Assembly: GCF_002127325.2 (NCBI RefSeq)
Contig: NC_035449.2
Span: 145,056,946-145,120,945 of the forward strand
Direction: 5' to 3'
Origin: Helianthus annuus
Lineage: Eukaryota; Streptophyta; Magnoliopsida; Asterales; Asteraceae
Length of the DNA stretch: 64,000 nt
Below, piece after piece: positions 1-11,340 of this stretch. A model generated the notes under the pieces. That model saw only the letters and a list, made by a program, of their open reading frames with translations, had not been told where the DNA came from and did no database searches. Each line of letters begins with the position of its first letter. The stretch's first letter is position 1. A program made the position numbers and the translations under genes.

Positions 1-727
1 AAGTAAAAGAGTAATTAGGAGGTCCAAGTCAAATCCTTACCTTTCTTTGTGCTCATAAATCATGATGAGTATCAATCATCAAAAACTTGGGAAACACCCT
101 TTGATCCATGTCCATATGCAACATATTAGAGCATGCTACTTGAAAAAAATGGACTATTTATGAAACTAGAGAAGGTATTAGCGTTTATGTTGGAGTGAAG
201 GAACATTATGAGAGAGAGGGTGATGTCTTTTGACTGAGTTTATAGCTAAGAAGAAGTGGCAGAATGAGATGAAGTGGAGTGGCAAATGGTTGTAACGTGG
301 CAATCCAAGTAATATTTGTAACATGGCAAACAATGGTTAGCAAAGGCACTATTCATCAAGCCTTGCTAACCATATATATATGCTCAAAAACCAAGAGAGA
401 TAAGCAGATAAAAGGAAATAAAAGAGCGGGCAGGAAGTCCAAGTTAGATCCTTACCTTTCTTTGTGCTCATAAATCATGATGAGCATCAACTATCAAAAA
501 CTTGGGAAACACCCTTCGATTCATGTCCATCTGCAACATATTAGAGCATCCTACTTGAAAAAAATGGACTATTTGTGAAACCAGCGAAGGTATTAGGGTT
601 TATGTGGGAGTGAAGGAACGTTATGAGAGAGAAGGAGATGTCTTTGACTTCGTTTGTAGCTAAGAAGAGATGGCAGGATGAGATGAAGTGGAGTGATAAA
701 TGAATGTAACGTGGCAATCCAAGAGGG
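1..727. repeat. Tandem direct duplication, ~415-bp unit, two copies
   Basis: Bases about 17-311 recur at about 432-727 with an offset of 415 and scattered substitutions. The linker holds a TATA-like tract (about 368-377). On the minus strand both copies contain the splice-donor-like AAAGAAAG|GTAAGGATC, at about 36-52 and 451-467. No convincing protein was found in either copy. The duplicated block could be the 5' part of an unrecognised transcribed unit or of a degenerate repeat. The left edge is cut by the window. Confidence 0.75.
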
Positions 728-736
728 TTTAAGCAC

Positions 737-753
737 ATATATATATATATATA
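737..753. repeat. (AT)n microsatellite
   Basis: A short AT dinucleotide tract marks the left edge of the inverted-terminus element that begins at about 754. Confidence 0.9.
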
Positions 754-1264
754 GGCTAATTATAATGAGAAAACCCACTTCGGATGAGAAAACTCAGGAA
801 ACCAATATGTATGGTTAGGATCCAACCACGTCATATGCACACCAAATGATAAGAAGGGTAAATGAGTCTTTTTACATTAGAGGGGAGAGAAGTGTGAAGT
901 GTATCAGACATGGCATACATCACTTTCACATATCTCTATATATGATTGCAAATTCACTTTACGTCACTCTTATTTTTACGTTTTGAACCATTTCTCAAAT
1001 GAAGAACATATCACTTTCTCTCTCTCCTATTTTTTCTTTTTTGAAAGCATTTCTTAAATGAAGAACAGATCCTTGTTTTACCTTCTTTCCTTCTTATTAC
1101 ATGTTTTACCTACTCTCCTTATTCCATGTTTTACCTTCTCTCCTTCTTATTACATTTCTCAAATGAAGAATAGATCCATGTTTTACTTTTTTGAAGCATT
1201 TCTCAAATGAAGAACATATTTTACTTCCCAAAACTCCAGAGAGATAGATGGTTAGAGAGAGAAG

Positions 1265-1715
1265 TGTAGGATCAGTTTTGACCTTTCGAGTGAGTCAATC
1301 AGAGCTAGTGCTTACTGAAAATGTGGCGGAAACATATTTTCAGCATGATACAAAGAAAAACCGTAAAAGAATGGAGTAGAAACAGAGAGTTCACACTTAA
1401 AATACTTTTTCTTCACTTGATAACGCTTGCCGTACGGACAGCAGTTCGACGTGGAGTTCCAGACAACGTTACAAATGAAGACTACACAGGGGTATTTATA
1501 GACTGGCCGGTCCGCTCATGTGACATGTCCACAAGAGCGATCCTGACAACTTGGCTGGTTCGCTTTTGTGGACACTTGACACAAAAGCGGACCTACAAAC
1601 TAAACTTCATAAAATTACATATTAACCCCCTGGACTTATACAAAATGACCTGTCTGGACCCTATACATTAAACTAGCATTACAAAGACGCAGGCTTTAGA
1701 CATTGTGCATCAACA
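1265..1715 (-). repeat. 3' LTR (LTR-A) of the giant Copia
   Basis: Ends are TG...CA. It contains a TATA box (TATAAATA, minus strand, 1493-1500). Four copies of AGCGRWCC in alternating orientation sit directly upstream in the direction of transcription, at 1509, 1536, 1557 and 1586. Short plus-strand ORFs in it are shadows. Confidence 0.95.
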
Positions 1716-1727
1716 AACTCCCCCTTG
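1716..1727 (-). promoter_or_regulatory. Polypurine tract of the giant Copia
   Basis: The minus strand reads CCAAGGGGGAGTT directly before the 3' LTR, the expected plus-strand primer. A close relative of this tract precedes LTR-B (16493-16506), and a third similar tract lies at 16576-16585. Confidence 0.85.
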
Positions 1728-4700
1728 GATGAAGCCGCAGTCTTTGTCTTGAATGTAGGTCTTCAGATAGATTTGAATTTCTCTTCCTTCGGTTTTGGCT
1801 TTCTTCCCAGCGCAACCCTGATCTTCTCATTCTTTATCTTCCTCGCTTTCTCTTCCTTTTCTTGTTCACGTTCATGCTTTGATTTCTTCTTCATCTTCTC
1901 TTCTAAAGACCACCACGAAGATTTCCACTTGTTTTCAGAGTTGATTCCTTTCTGAACACACAGTGATACAACACGTTGAAACTGAAGAGCTTGCTCTTTA
2001 TCTGCTGGCGAGTAGCGAATCTTGTGAATGAATAGACATTCGATGTCTTTCGCTGAGCAATTAACTAACCACATCGGGTCATAAACATGAATATCCCTCA
2101 GCTCTCCACCAGCTCTGTACGTGATTATTGCTTCAGTCGTCCTGCAACTGTAAACCCAATCAATAAAGCCTTTATAAAATTCCTGCTCCATTTCTGGCAT
2201 TGGAATTGTCTTCATAGTACGTGGAGGCTTCACATTCAGAATAATTTCTACAGCCCCAGTTTCCGGATCAACTCTCTGAACACGTCTTGGACGATGAGGC
2301 TTCCACTTTCTAAATGGCTTCAATTGTTCATACTTGATGTAGCCCCACATTGCAGTATCATTCTTTCTCACCTTGTACTCCAAGACCCTCACCTTTGCTA
2401 ATTCATCAACGTCCCACCACGGTAATGACATTATGTCATATAAACGTGCAAAATACTGGACGCCATATTCTCTTCGAATAGCATAAGCGTTAACTTGCGG
2501 AAGAAAACCCCAACTAATAATATTGCCAAGCGAAACATTTCGATCTCGTTGGAAGAACTTCAGCGGCCTCTTGAATTTTCTTTCATGAGAATCTTTAAAC
2601 CATTTAGAACGATCAATTTTTTCAACAGTCGATTGACCTTCTTTTCCAACATTTGAATGGCCTTCCTGCTCAGCTTCTTTCCTCAAACATTCAAATACAT
2701 TATCATTCACCGCTTCAGTCACTTTCTGACGTAATTCATCTCTATTCTCAGCAGCAAAGAACTCTATTAACGTTGGAAGTTTCGAAGTATCTTCAGGAAC
2801 CTCTTCATTATCCGAACATTCTTCAACCTCAACTCTATCGTAGATATCAGCATCTTCAACATAATCATACTTATAATCTTGTTGTTTATTGATATCAAAC
2901 GATTCTAAGTCCTCTTCGAAGTCGAAGGGAATTTTAGGGTTTACATCTTTAAGCATCTCTTTATACGCATCTAGACTCATAAACAAAGGCTCATGATGCT
3001 CTACAATCTGTGTCTTACTCGACTCCCCCTTACCTTCAGCTTCACCACTTTCTTCATTGATTGTGTCGTTCAACAGATCTTCAACGACTTTTTCATTTGA
3101 GGCTTCAGTCACTCTAACACCTGAACCTCCTGCAGCGTCATCATCATCATCATCACCTTTAGAACTGTGACTGCAAGCAGAATATACAAACTCATCCTCA
3201 TCATCATCCTCTTCATCTTCGCCACCAATTAATTTAGGTGTTGGAATTTCTTCTTCGACTAAGCCAGGAACTGCAGATATAGGCTCAGGATTATCAATTA
3301 CCATCGAAGGTACAATAGACATTTCAGAACTTCCTTCTACCCCTTTACCCTTATCTTTCATCTGCCTTTCTAATTCTGCTTGACGTTCTGCACGAAGGTC
3401 TTCTAGCTTCAGCTCTTCATATTTCTGTTCCACTGATGTCTCTAACATGCTTTCCACAACTCTATTCAGCATGTAGAACTTATGTTCATGTAGTGCTTTA
3501 GCAGCCGTAAGTTCTTTATTTTTCAGCTTGTAGTACTCATTTTCACTCTCTCGACGATTCTTCTCTTCTTCTAATTCAGACACTCGAACTTTCAAAATGT
3601 CGATTTCCGTCTGATCAACTTCAATTTTCAGTGTCAACACTTTGTTTTCACCTTCCAACCTCTGCACCCTACCAGCAAGAGTCTTTTCTCTATCAGCAAT
3701 CTTTTTACTTTCAGCCGCCAATTTTTTATTCTCTGCTATCACATCCTCAATTCTCTTTTCCAATTTCAACACTTGCGAATTGTTTGCAAAGTCGAAATCA
3801 ACATCTAGTAGATTATCTTGTGGTATCGGAAGACCTTTACCCGAAGAACCAGGTTGTACTTGGGTGAGTGGAGATGTGCCAAAGAGATCTTGCGAAGTAT
3901 AATATGGTTGTTGTGGTGGTGGTGTTGATTGAAAAATAGGAGATGGTTGTCATTGCGGTGTAGGTTGTCTGGGTGGTGTTGAGTGTGATGGAGGAGTAAG
4001 TTGTCTTGGTGATTGTTGTGGTGTTAGTTGTCTGGGAGGAGATTGATGTATTGGAGATTGTGGAGGTGTTGGTTGACGTGGAGGTGTAGGATGCGTTTGC
4101 ATGATCTTCTGAGGGCGCTTCGACACTTTAATCTTTGGTGTAGTTCTCTTTCGACCAGCAACTTTCTTTTTACCCCTCGGAGTAGATTGTGACGCTGAAA
4201 CATGCTCCGGAGAAGGTACATAAGGTGCATCTTCTTTCTCTTCCCTCTTCCTCTTTCTAATCAACTTCTCCTGTTCTACCTCTTCTCTCATTCGTCTTTC
4301 ACGTTCTTTTGCATCAATCACTTCATATTCAGACGAACTAGAAGAACTAGTAGTGTCTTTATCAACGTCGTCACCTTCAACATCATCTAACACCTTCTCT
4401 TTTTCTTTTTGAACATCAGAAGTAACCGTTTCCACAACATTATCAACAAAATATGCTTCTGTTGTAAACAAATCTGTCTCAATTACAATGTTTTCAGCAC
4501 CAGTAGTCTCTTGTTCATTTTCAACATTCATCTCAGTGATATCTTCATCAGATTCATCAATTAACATTGTTTGCTTTTTCTTCTTTTGTTTCTTCTTCGG
4601 TTTTGAAGAAGAACCTTCACCTTCAGCTACAAGAGTTGCAAATCTACATCTGCGTCCTGATTCCTTCACATACCACTCATTCTTGGTTCCTTTGAAATTC

Positions 4701-5575
4701 TGAAGTATTTTCAACTCTACAGCATACAACGCCTCTTTCATTTCCTCTTGATTTCTCCAATTTTGATGATTTTCCGGATCAGGATCCACATAGTTCACAT
4801 CTCTAAGCAATCCGAAGTTTTCAATCACTAGATCAGGTTCTGGATGATTAGGATGATATTTGACCAGGTTCTTCAAAGTGTTATTAGACATGTGAGCTTG
4901 AACAAGAAGATCACCCTGAATGTTTCTATCAATTCCAGGGTATACACGATCAATCATCATTTGTACAAAACGCGAATACCTCCAGGTTCTAACATCCGAC
5001 ATGAGATTCTCCACCATATAATGAAAAACTATGTGCGAAAAGTTGTATTTCTTATTCAACACCAACGCTGTCAACATGTTCATTTGGTAGTCCCTCATCT
5101 GGTCGAAACTACCCTTTGTATGACTCAATGTAATCAGAATACAATGAATTAGGAACTTGAAAGATTTCTGAAATTTCGACTTCAAGTAGTTCCCGGTGTT
5201 CAAAGTATTTCTGTATCCCAAACGTAGCATACAACCCTTCACCATACGTTCCGGAAATCTTGTGGGGTAGTTGGCCTCATCAGGAAAGTTCATAACTTCT
5301 CGAACTAATGCTTCAGTCACCAGAATAGTCTCCAACTTTCCATCTACTTCCACCACTGACGATATCACCTTGCTTGCCTCATCATATTTTGCATTCATCC
5401 AAAAACGACTAATGTGTGATCTGTACAACGGCCTCTGGTCAGTCATCGCTTTCTTTACTGGAATACGATTCATGTAGTCCAAAATACTGCTAAATTCTGA
5501 CAATAACGGACACTTCTCCACATCTAAATCAATGCAGTTGTTGTGTACTGGATCGAATAACACGTTTGGTGATGC

Positions 5576-6267
5576 CTGTATGACAACAAGACAATCAAAA
5601 ACTTAAAAATTTTTTTGACATTTTGAACACTGACCAAAAAAACGAACCAACAATATACAATAAAAGCGAACCATCCATTGTACTACCATAAAAGCGAACC
5701 AGATAAGATGACTAAAAAGCGGACCTACTTAGAAAATTACACAAAAAGCGAACCGTCCCTGGTACCAATAAGCGATGCCCTAAAATTACTGCCTTAAAAG
5801 CGATCCTGCTATGGTATAGATGAGCGGTCCTGAAAGTGTTCCTAAAGGCGGACCTAAAATGGTAACTATGAGCGGTCCTACAGATGACATATAAGCGGTC
5901 CTGAATTACATGGCAGTAAAAGCGGTCCTAATACTAAAACATGTAAAAACTGCATAAAACCTAAAATTGATTCCAAAATTACAATCTACACAACATTCCG
6001 AGTCTAGAGGTATCTTTGATTTCTACAAAACATGCCTAAAGCACCCTAGATCTGAAACTGAATCTATGCATCATCGACAAAACATATCAAACACTCAAAT
6101 TACAGCAATTAACATGTAATACAACTCTTAATATCATCAGACGACAACAATCTTGCTACCAAATTAGACAAATATGACATTTAAAGGCTTAAAACGCGAT
6201 CCGTTCATACAAACATACCGACAGACACAAGATAACATGAAACAGATGAAATTGACAGCATACTTAC
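5576..6267 (-). other. Inferred 692-nt intron of the third gene
   Basis: Donor GTAAGT at 6267 and acceptor TTGTTGTCATACAG ending at 5576, with a T-rich tract before it. Stops close the frame inside. It carries 11 octamers of the AGCGRWCC family at 5665-5928. Confidence 0.7.
5665..5928. repeat. Phased octamer array inside the intron (11 copies)
   Basis: AGCGAACC, AGCGGACC, AGCGGTCC or AGCGATCC (plus AGCGATGC and GGCGGACC) begin at 5665, 5693, 5718, 5747, 5770, 5799, 5823, 5847, 5871, 5894 and 5921; steps 23-29 bp. Inter-core sequence is not conserved. Confidence 0.95.
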
Positions 6268-6388
6268 CTTGCCCATGATGTAAAGATTGAGGATCTATCA
6301 AGAAATGAAGAAAACAAGGATCAAACAGCAAGAAATCACGATGAACACGAAGGATCGCTCGTAATCGCCTCAGAGAAAATGACGTATA

Positions 6389-6530
6389 AGCGAACTGGGT
6401 TATGTCAAGAAAAGCGGACCCCTGTACCTTTTATATGGGGTCTGGACCGCTTATTTGACATGTTCTCATGAGCGGACCAACATGTTACTTTTGACAGAAA
6501 AGCGAACCGATGGTGACATAAAAGCGAACC
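6389..6530 (-). promoter_or_regulatory. Internal promoter of the third gene: TATA box plus octamer cluster
   Basis: The minus strand has CCCATATAAAAGG, TATA core at 6428-6435. Around it are octamers at 6413, 6444 (inverted), 6471, 6501 and 6523, and a one-mismatch copy at 6389, spaced 22-31 bp. The arrangement copies that of the LTR promoter. A transcript starting about 30 nt downstream (near 6400) would have a 5' leader of about 120 nt before the ATG at 6276. Promoter activity is inferred. Confidence 0.65.
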
Positions 6531-7889
6531 AACTTTACTTTTTCAAGAAATTCATTTTTTATTCATTTTTTCAACTTTTTCGATTTCACATGCTGACACC
6601 CAGTTGACCAAGTCCAAGTTAATGACCCTGGACAACTGTTTGACCTACCAAGTCCAAGTTAATGACCCTGGATGATCAGTTTTATGAAATACTCTGTCGG
6701 TTTGTTTCAAAAACAGTTCAAATTAATGAACTTTTCAATGATTCAAACAATTTCACATTTTATCTTTCAAACATCATACCAGATCTTTGTTTGCAATCAC
6801 AGCTTACCCAACCCTCATCAGACACTGACATGATCTGCACACGGGCTTTGATCTTCCAATCCCCAGTATCAGTTGTCGAAAATAAAATGAGATAAGAAAA
6901 TCTTTTTGGGTTTAAAGCTGTACAAACTGAAATATATACACACAATATTTTTGCGAGCGTGTTAGGGGATCATATCAGCTTCCGACAGAACACAAGCACC
7001 GTTAAGCTTATTTCATTTTAAGCATTAAGCAATTCGCGTTGATTGTCGGTATATTGATCCATTTTAAATTCTCGCAAAACTTTCAATCTATTCGGGATAC
7101 GTGTTTAGTGTTTTAGAGACTTAAACGTTAACGTGTGTTCCCACCTCAGTATATACTCCCGTATCCGGATCCCAATATTCAGTCTTACAGGTGAATATAC
7201 CACGGCTGATATCTGTTGGGGGTAGATGCGAAACCGTGAGAGCTCAGGTCAGAACTTCCGTTCAGCAGAGAGATGACGGTTCGACTTTACGGTGGGTCCC
7301 CTTTAGAGGATCTTTTGCATTTCAACAGCAGCGACTATCAATTTTATTGTTTCATCAGCATGCTGAGAGTGAAGCTTATGTTTCAAAGCTTTTTGCGTAA
7401 AGTATTATCCGGGGACTAGGTCAGTATTTCCATACAGCAGAAGTCCCGGGATAATACCCCAGATATCACCGAGCATAAAGACCTAGTGTCTCAGAATACG
7501 GGACCTTTCAAACAGGATTTCAGGGGTTACCTATATATCCTGGAGGTGTTCCCCATGAAAACGCAAGTTAAATTTAGTTTATATCCCAAACTGATCTACT
7601 AATTCTGTAAGAACCTACCGGCACATCTTTAGCGAGACTGCTTAATTGCATATTTACATTACATATCTTTAGCGTACTGTGCCCGTCTAGCTGATGTACT
7701 ATCATTTCCCCTATACTACACAGCTCTTTTTGCATTTTTTAATGTTTTTGGATTTTTATGATTTTATCATGTTTTTGTATTTTTCTGCGAATCTCTCCCC
7801 CTAAAACTAAAACATATTTTTGTGTTTTTGTTTTTAACGAAAAGCAGGAAATACAACTGTACAAACAAAAGTTGACAACCCGATACGGT
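6531..7889 (-). other. Non-coding spacer between pol and the third gene
   Basis: No coding frame of note. It contains the stem-loop at 7402-7457 and a short duplicated segment (about 6608-6628 and 6650-6671). As RNA it would lie between the pol stop and the internal promoter. Confidence 0.7.
7402..7457 (-). other. Stem-loop in the spacer downstream of pol
   Basis: Arms 7402-7417 and 7442-7457 are complementary at 15 of 16 positions around a 24-nt loop. It lies about 430 nt beyond the pol stop in the sense direction, in a 1.4-kb non-coding stretch that I cannot otherwise explain. Confidence 0.7.
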
Positions 7890-10800
7890 TCAAGTCAGAT
7901 CGCCGCCCAATTCGGCTTCACACTCGATAACCCTCCCAGATTGCAGATTTTTCATCCCATTTAACCTTAAAAGATAATAAAATCTCTTTTTATCAAACGG
8001 TTTTGTGTAAAAATCAGCTTTCTGATCATCGGTGCCCACATGTTCAATCCGTATTAATTTCTTTTCGTGACAATCTCGAATAAAATGGTGACGGATTTCA
8101 ATGTGTTTTGTTTTCGAATGGTGAACCAGATTTTTAGTAACATTTATGGCCGCTTCATTGTCCACAAATATCGGAGTATCCAAGAATTGCAGACCGAAGT
8201 CGCACATCTGCTGTTGGATCCAGAGGATCTGCGAGCAACAGCTAGAGGCTGAGACGTACTCAGCCTCACACGTGGAGAGCGCAACTGCAGTTTGCTTCTT
8301 GCACTGCCAGGTAACGAGCCGAGTTCCAAAGAACTGGCACCCAGCAGTGGTGGACTTTGCGTTCTGTTTACAGCTACCAAAATCTGAATCAGCGAAACCG
8401 GATAAGGTAAAATCACCCGAACGAGGGTACCACAAGCCGATGCTTGGGCAACCCTTCAAATACCGTAAGATGCGTTTGACGATCGTCAGGTGTGACTGCT
8501 TCGGGTTCGACTGATATCGTGCACACAGACATGTCGGGTACATGATGTCGGGACGGGAAGCTGTGAGATACATTAAAGACCCAATGATCGATCGGTATAA
8601 CGTTTCATCCATCTTCACTCCATGTTCATCCGGACAAATACCATGGTTCTGTGCGAGGGGGGTTGATGCAGGACTGCAATCTGTCATATCAAACTTGTCT
8701 AGCACGTCCTTTACATACTTTGACTGGTGAATGAAGATTCCGTCGGGCATTTGTTCTACCTGCAGCCCGAGGAAGAACTTCATCTCCCCCATCGAACTCA
8801 TTTCGAACTTCTTCTTCATTACTCTCTCAAATTCTTTACACAAATCGTCGCTGGTGGAACCAAAAATTATATCATCAACGTAGATCTGCACGATCAGCAA
8901 GTGGCCTGCTTCTTCTTTTGTGAACAAGGTGCTGTCTACTGTTCCTCTTGTGAACCCGTTGTCCAGCTAGTAGGTCGAGAGAGTCTCGTACCAGGCTCTC
9001 GGGGCCTGGTGTAGACCGTATAATGCTTTATCCAATAAGTACACCTTGTCTCTGTTTAGTGGATCTGCAAACCCTAGTGGTTGCCCCACGTAAACTTCTT
9101 CTCGAATCTTGCCATACAAGAATGCGGATTTAACGTCGAGTTGATAGACTTTGAAATCTTTCCATGATGCAAAGGCTAGAAATATGCGAATTGCTTCAAG
9201 CCTTGCAACCGGCGCGTAGACCTCATCATAATCTATACCCTCCTGCTGGCTGAAGCCTTGAACCACTAGACGTGCCTTGTTCCTCACCACGACTCCTCTA
9301 TCATCTCTTTTACATTTGAACACCCATTTCGTCTTTATCAACTTCTGATTCTTTGGCAGATCAACAAGTCTCTAGACGCCCAATTTCTCAAACTGTTGCA
9401 GTTCCTCCTGCATAGCATTCACCCAGCTGTCTTCGGTCAATGCTTCTTTGTAGGTCCTGGGCTCTATCTGCGAAATAAAACATTTGAATGAGACTTCTTT
9501 CTGCATATCAGCAATATCTGAATAAAAACATGTAAAAGCTTGGTCTATCTGATGTCTTGTCTTGACACCACTCTGTAGATCGCCGATAATTTGTTCTGAA
9601 GGGTGGTAAGACAGTGTCCGTGGCATCACAGTATCAGGCACCACAACTTCCGACTCCAGATTCGATATGTCAAGATCAACGGTTTGATCAACAGGATCCT
9701 CTGGTATCTCATTTGGTTCCTCGTCAAAGGTAGGAGCGGGTTCCTCCTCTGAGTCGTCAGAAACGTCAAATGACGGAGCTGGTTCTTCTGGTTCCTCTGG
9801 CGGTATATGAATGGTTCCACTTGGTCCAGCTTCATCATCGTGACTACCCACGGTGGGCGTAGGAACATCTAGCGGTCTAGATTCCAGCTCTTGCAACTGA
9901 CTTTGCTGATACAAGTACATGAGAGCAAGTTCCTCCTCACTCGGCTCGGACGGCAGATGAAACGATTCCCAGAGTTTGTCGTAGTCGAATAGGAATCTTT
10001 GTCCGGGAAGTTGTTGCGACGGCGTGTGCTTCTGACAATCCACATGATGGACCTGAATCACTTTCCCCAGACATGGTACAAACACCCTTTTTAACGGGCT
10101 GGCGTAACCTACGAAAAATCCTTCATTCGCTTTCGCTCCGAATTTACCATCAGCATCTATGAAAGTACACGGAGAGCCAAAAGGTTCTAGGAACTCAAGA
10201 TTTGGCTTATAGCGATGCAGCAGCTCGAAACAAGTCTTTTTATATTTCTTCACTGTCAGAACTCTATTCAATGTATAGCAAGCCGCTGACACTGCTTCAC
10301 TCCAGAAGAAAATCGGAAGCTTGGAATCAGCCAACATAGTACGTGCGGTCTCGATCAGGGTTCTATTCTTTCGTTCAGCCACGCCGTTCTGTTGTGGAGT
10401 GTACGGCGCACTGAATTCATGTAGTATCCCCTTCTCGTTGCAGAACTCGTACATTTTATTATTCTTGAACTCCGTTCCGTTATCACTCCGAATTCTTCTG
10501 ATCGGCAGCTTGTACACCATTTCCATCTTTTTGAATAAAACCATCAAAGCATCAAAAGTTTCGTCCTTCTTCTCCAAACAAACAACCCATGAAAACCTTG
10601 TATAATCATCCGTAACCACCAGACAGTAAGAATCTCCACTGATGCTTTTGACGTTGACCGGCCCGAAGAGATCCATATGCAATCTCTCGAGAGGTAACCG
10701 GATGGTGTTGAGCATCTTTGGCGGATGAGACTTCCGTACCTGTTTACCTTTCTTACACGTAACACAATCGTCAGGTAAATGAAAATTTTTAACATTCACA

Positions 10801-11324
10801 CCTTCTACCAAATCGTTGTGCACAAGAAAATTCATTTTACGAACATGTATATGACCCATTTTTCTGTGCCACATAATTGACTCTTTCTCAGTTGCTTTAG
10901 ATTTTGTCACAAAACATTGTTTTTGAGGAGTTGTTGGTGTTGCAGTGCTCATGTCTAAAATGTAAAGATCATTAACCCTAGGAGCACGCAACAGCACCAA
11001 CTCATCAAGGACTTTAAACCCTGGATTTAAAACCAAACATTCTGTTTTTGTAAAATGTACGCTAAAGTCTTTGTCGCAAATTTGTGAAATACTTAACAAA
11101 TTGTTCGTCAATTCAACAATATAATTCACTTTGTCAAAAGATATGATGCCGTTTGTGAGCTTTCCCTGACCAACAATCCTGCCACCTTGGTTACCAGCAA
11201 ATCCAACGTAGCTTCCATTAATTGCTTTGACATCATATAATAGAGCTAAGGATCTCGTCATATGTCGCGACGCTCCGCTGTCCATTATCCACCTGGATAG
11301 CACAGACTTGGGCAGCTCCTGCAA
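7890..11324 (-). pseudogene. pol: Pol region (protease, integrase, RT, RNase H) of the giant Copia
   Basis: Protease active site DSGAS lies near 11270-11285. The GAG-pre-integrase HKM-type motif WHRKMGH is near 10865. Integrase DD35E residues are in HMDLFGP (about 10660-10680), RSDNGTEF (about 10470-10493) and NGVAERKNR (about 10367-10393). RT motifs [17 protein letters not shown] and YVDDIIF (about 8865-8885) follow, then RNase H with STCEAEYVSAS and HHFIRD. All of this is in the same frame as most of gag. Two TAG codons break it: 9372-9374, within a region that in relatives usually has Trp, and 8967-8969, just before the YVDD block. The stop at 7890 is probably the natural end. It supplied cDNA synthesis and insertion; as it stands it needs help from intact relatives. 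Confidence 0.9.
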
Positions 11325-11340
11325 TCAGCACACAAACACA

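Larger units (their letters stand above)
1763..6276 (-). pseudogene. Third gene of the giant Copia: spliced, ~1270 codons, unknown function
   Basis: Exon 1 has ATG at 6276-6274 and two more codons, ending in the donor AAG|GTAAGT (6268/6267). Exon 2 begins after the acceptor CATACAG at 5576/5575 and is in frame, phase 0, to the stop at 1763. Exon 2 alone has no ATG near its 5' end, which favours splicing. Order of parts: a conserved-looking folded block (5560-4700); a Lys/Glu-rich segment; a Pro/Gln/Ser-rich stretch of PTPPRQ-type repeats (about 4100-3900); a long coiled coil (3780-3350); Asp/Glu runs (3260-2800); and a basic C-terminal block rich in Trp and Tyr (2620-1870) with a Lys/Glu tail. 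A single TGA (3950-3952) interrupts it, flanked by Gln codons and explicable as CGA to TGA. Position downstream of pol recalls SIRE env-like ORFs, but I see no signal peptide or membrane segment. Function unknown. Confidence 0.75.

Noticed and set aside
1321..1671. 116-codon plus-strand ORF, repeated at 16679-17029
   Set aside because: It lies wholly in the two LTR-A copies, antisense to the LTR promoter, and is present twice only because the LTRs are.
4202..4703. Phe/Ser-rich plus-strand ORFs
   Set aside because: Antisense of the Lys/Glu-rich part of the third gene.
8067..9014. Plus-strand ORFs in the pol region
   Set aside because: Antisense shadows of RT and RNase H.
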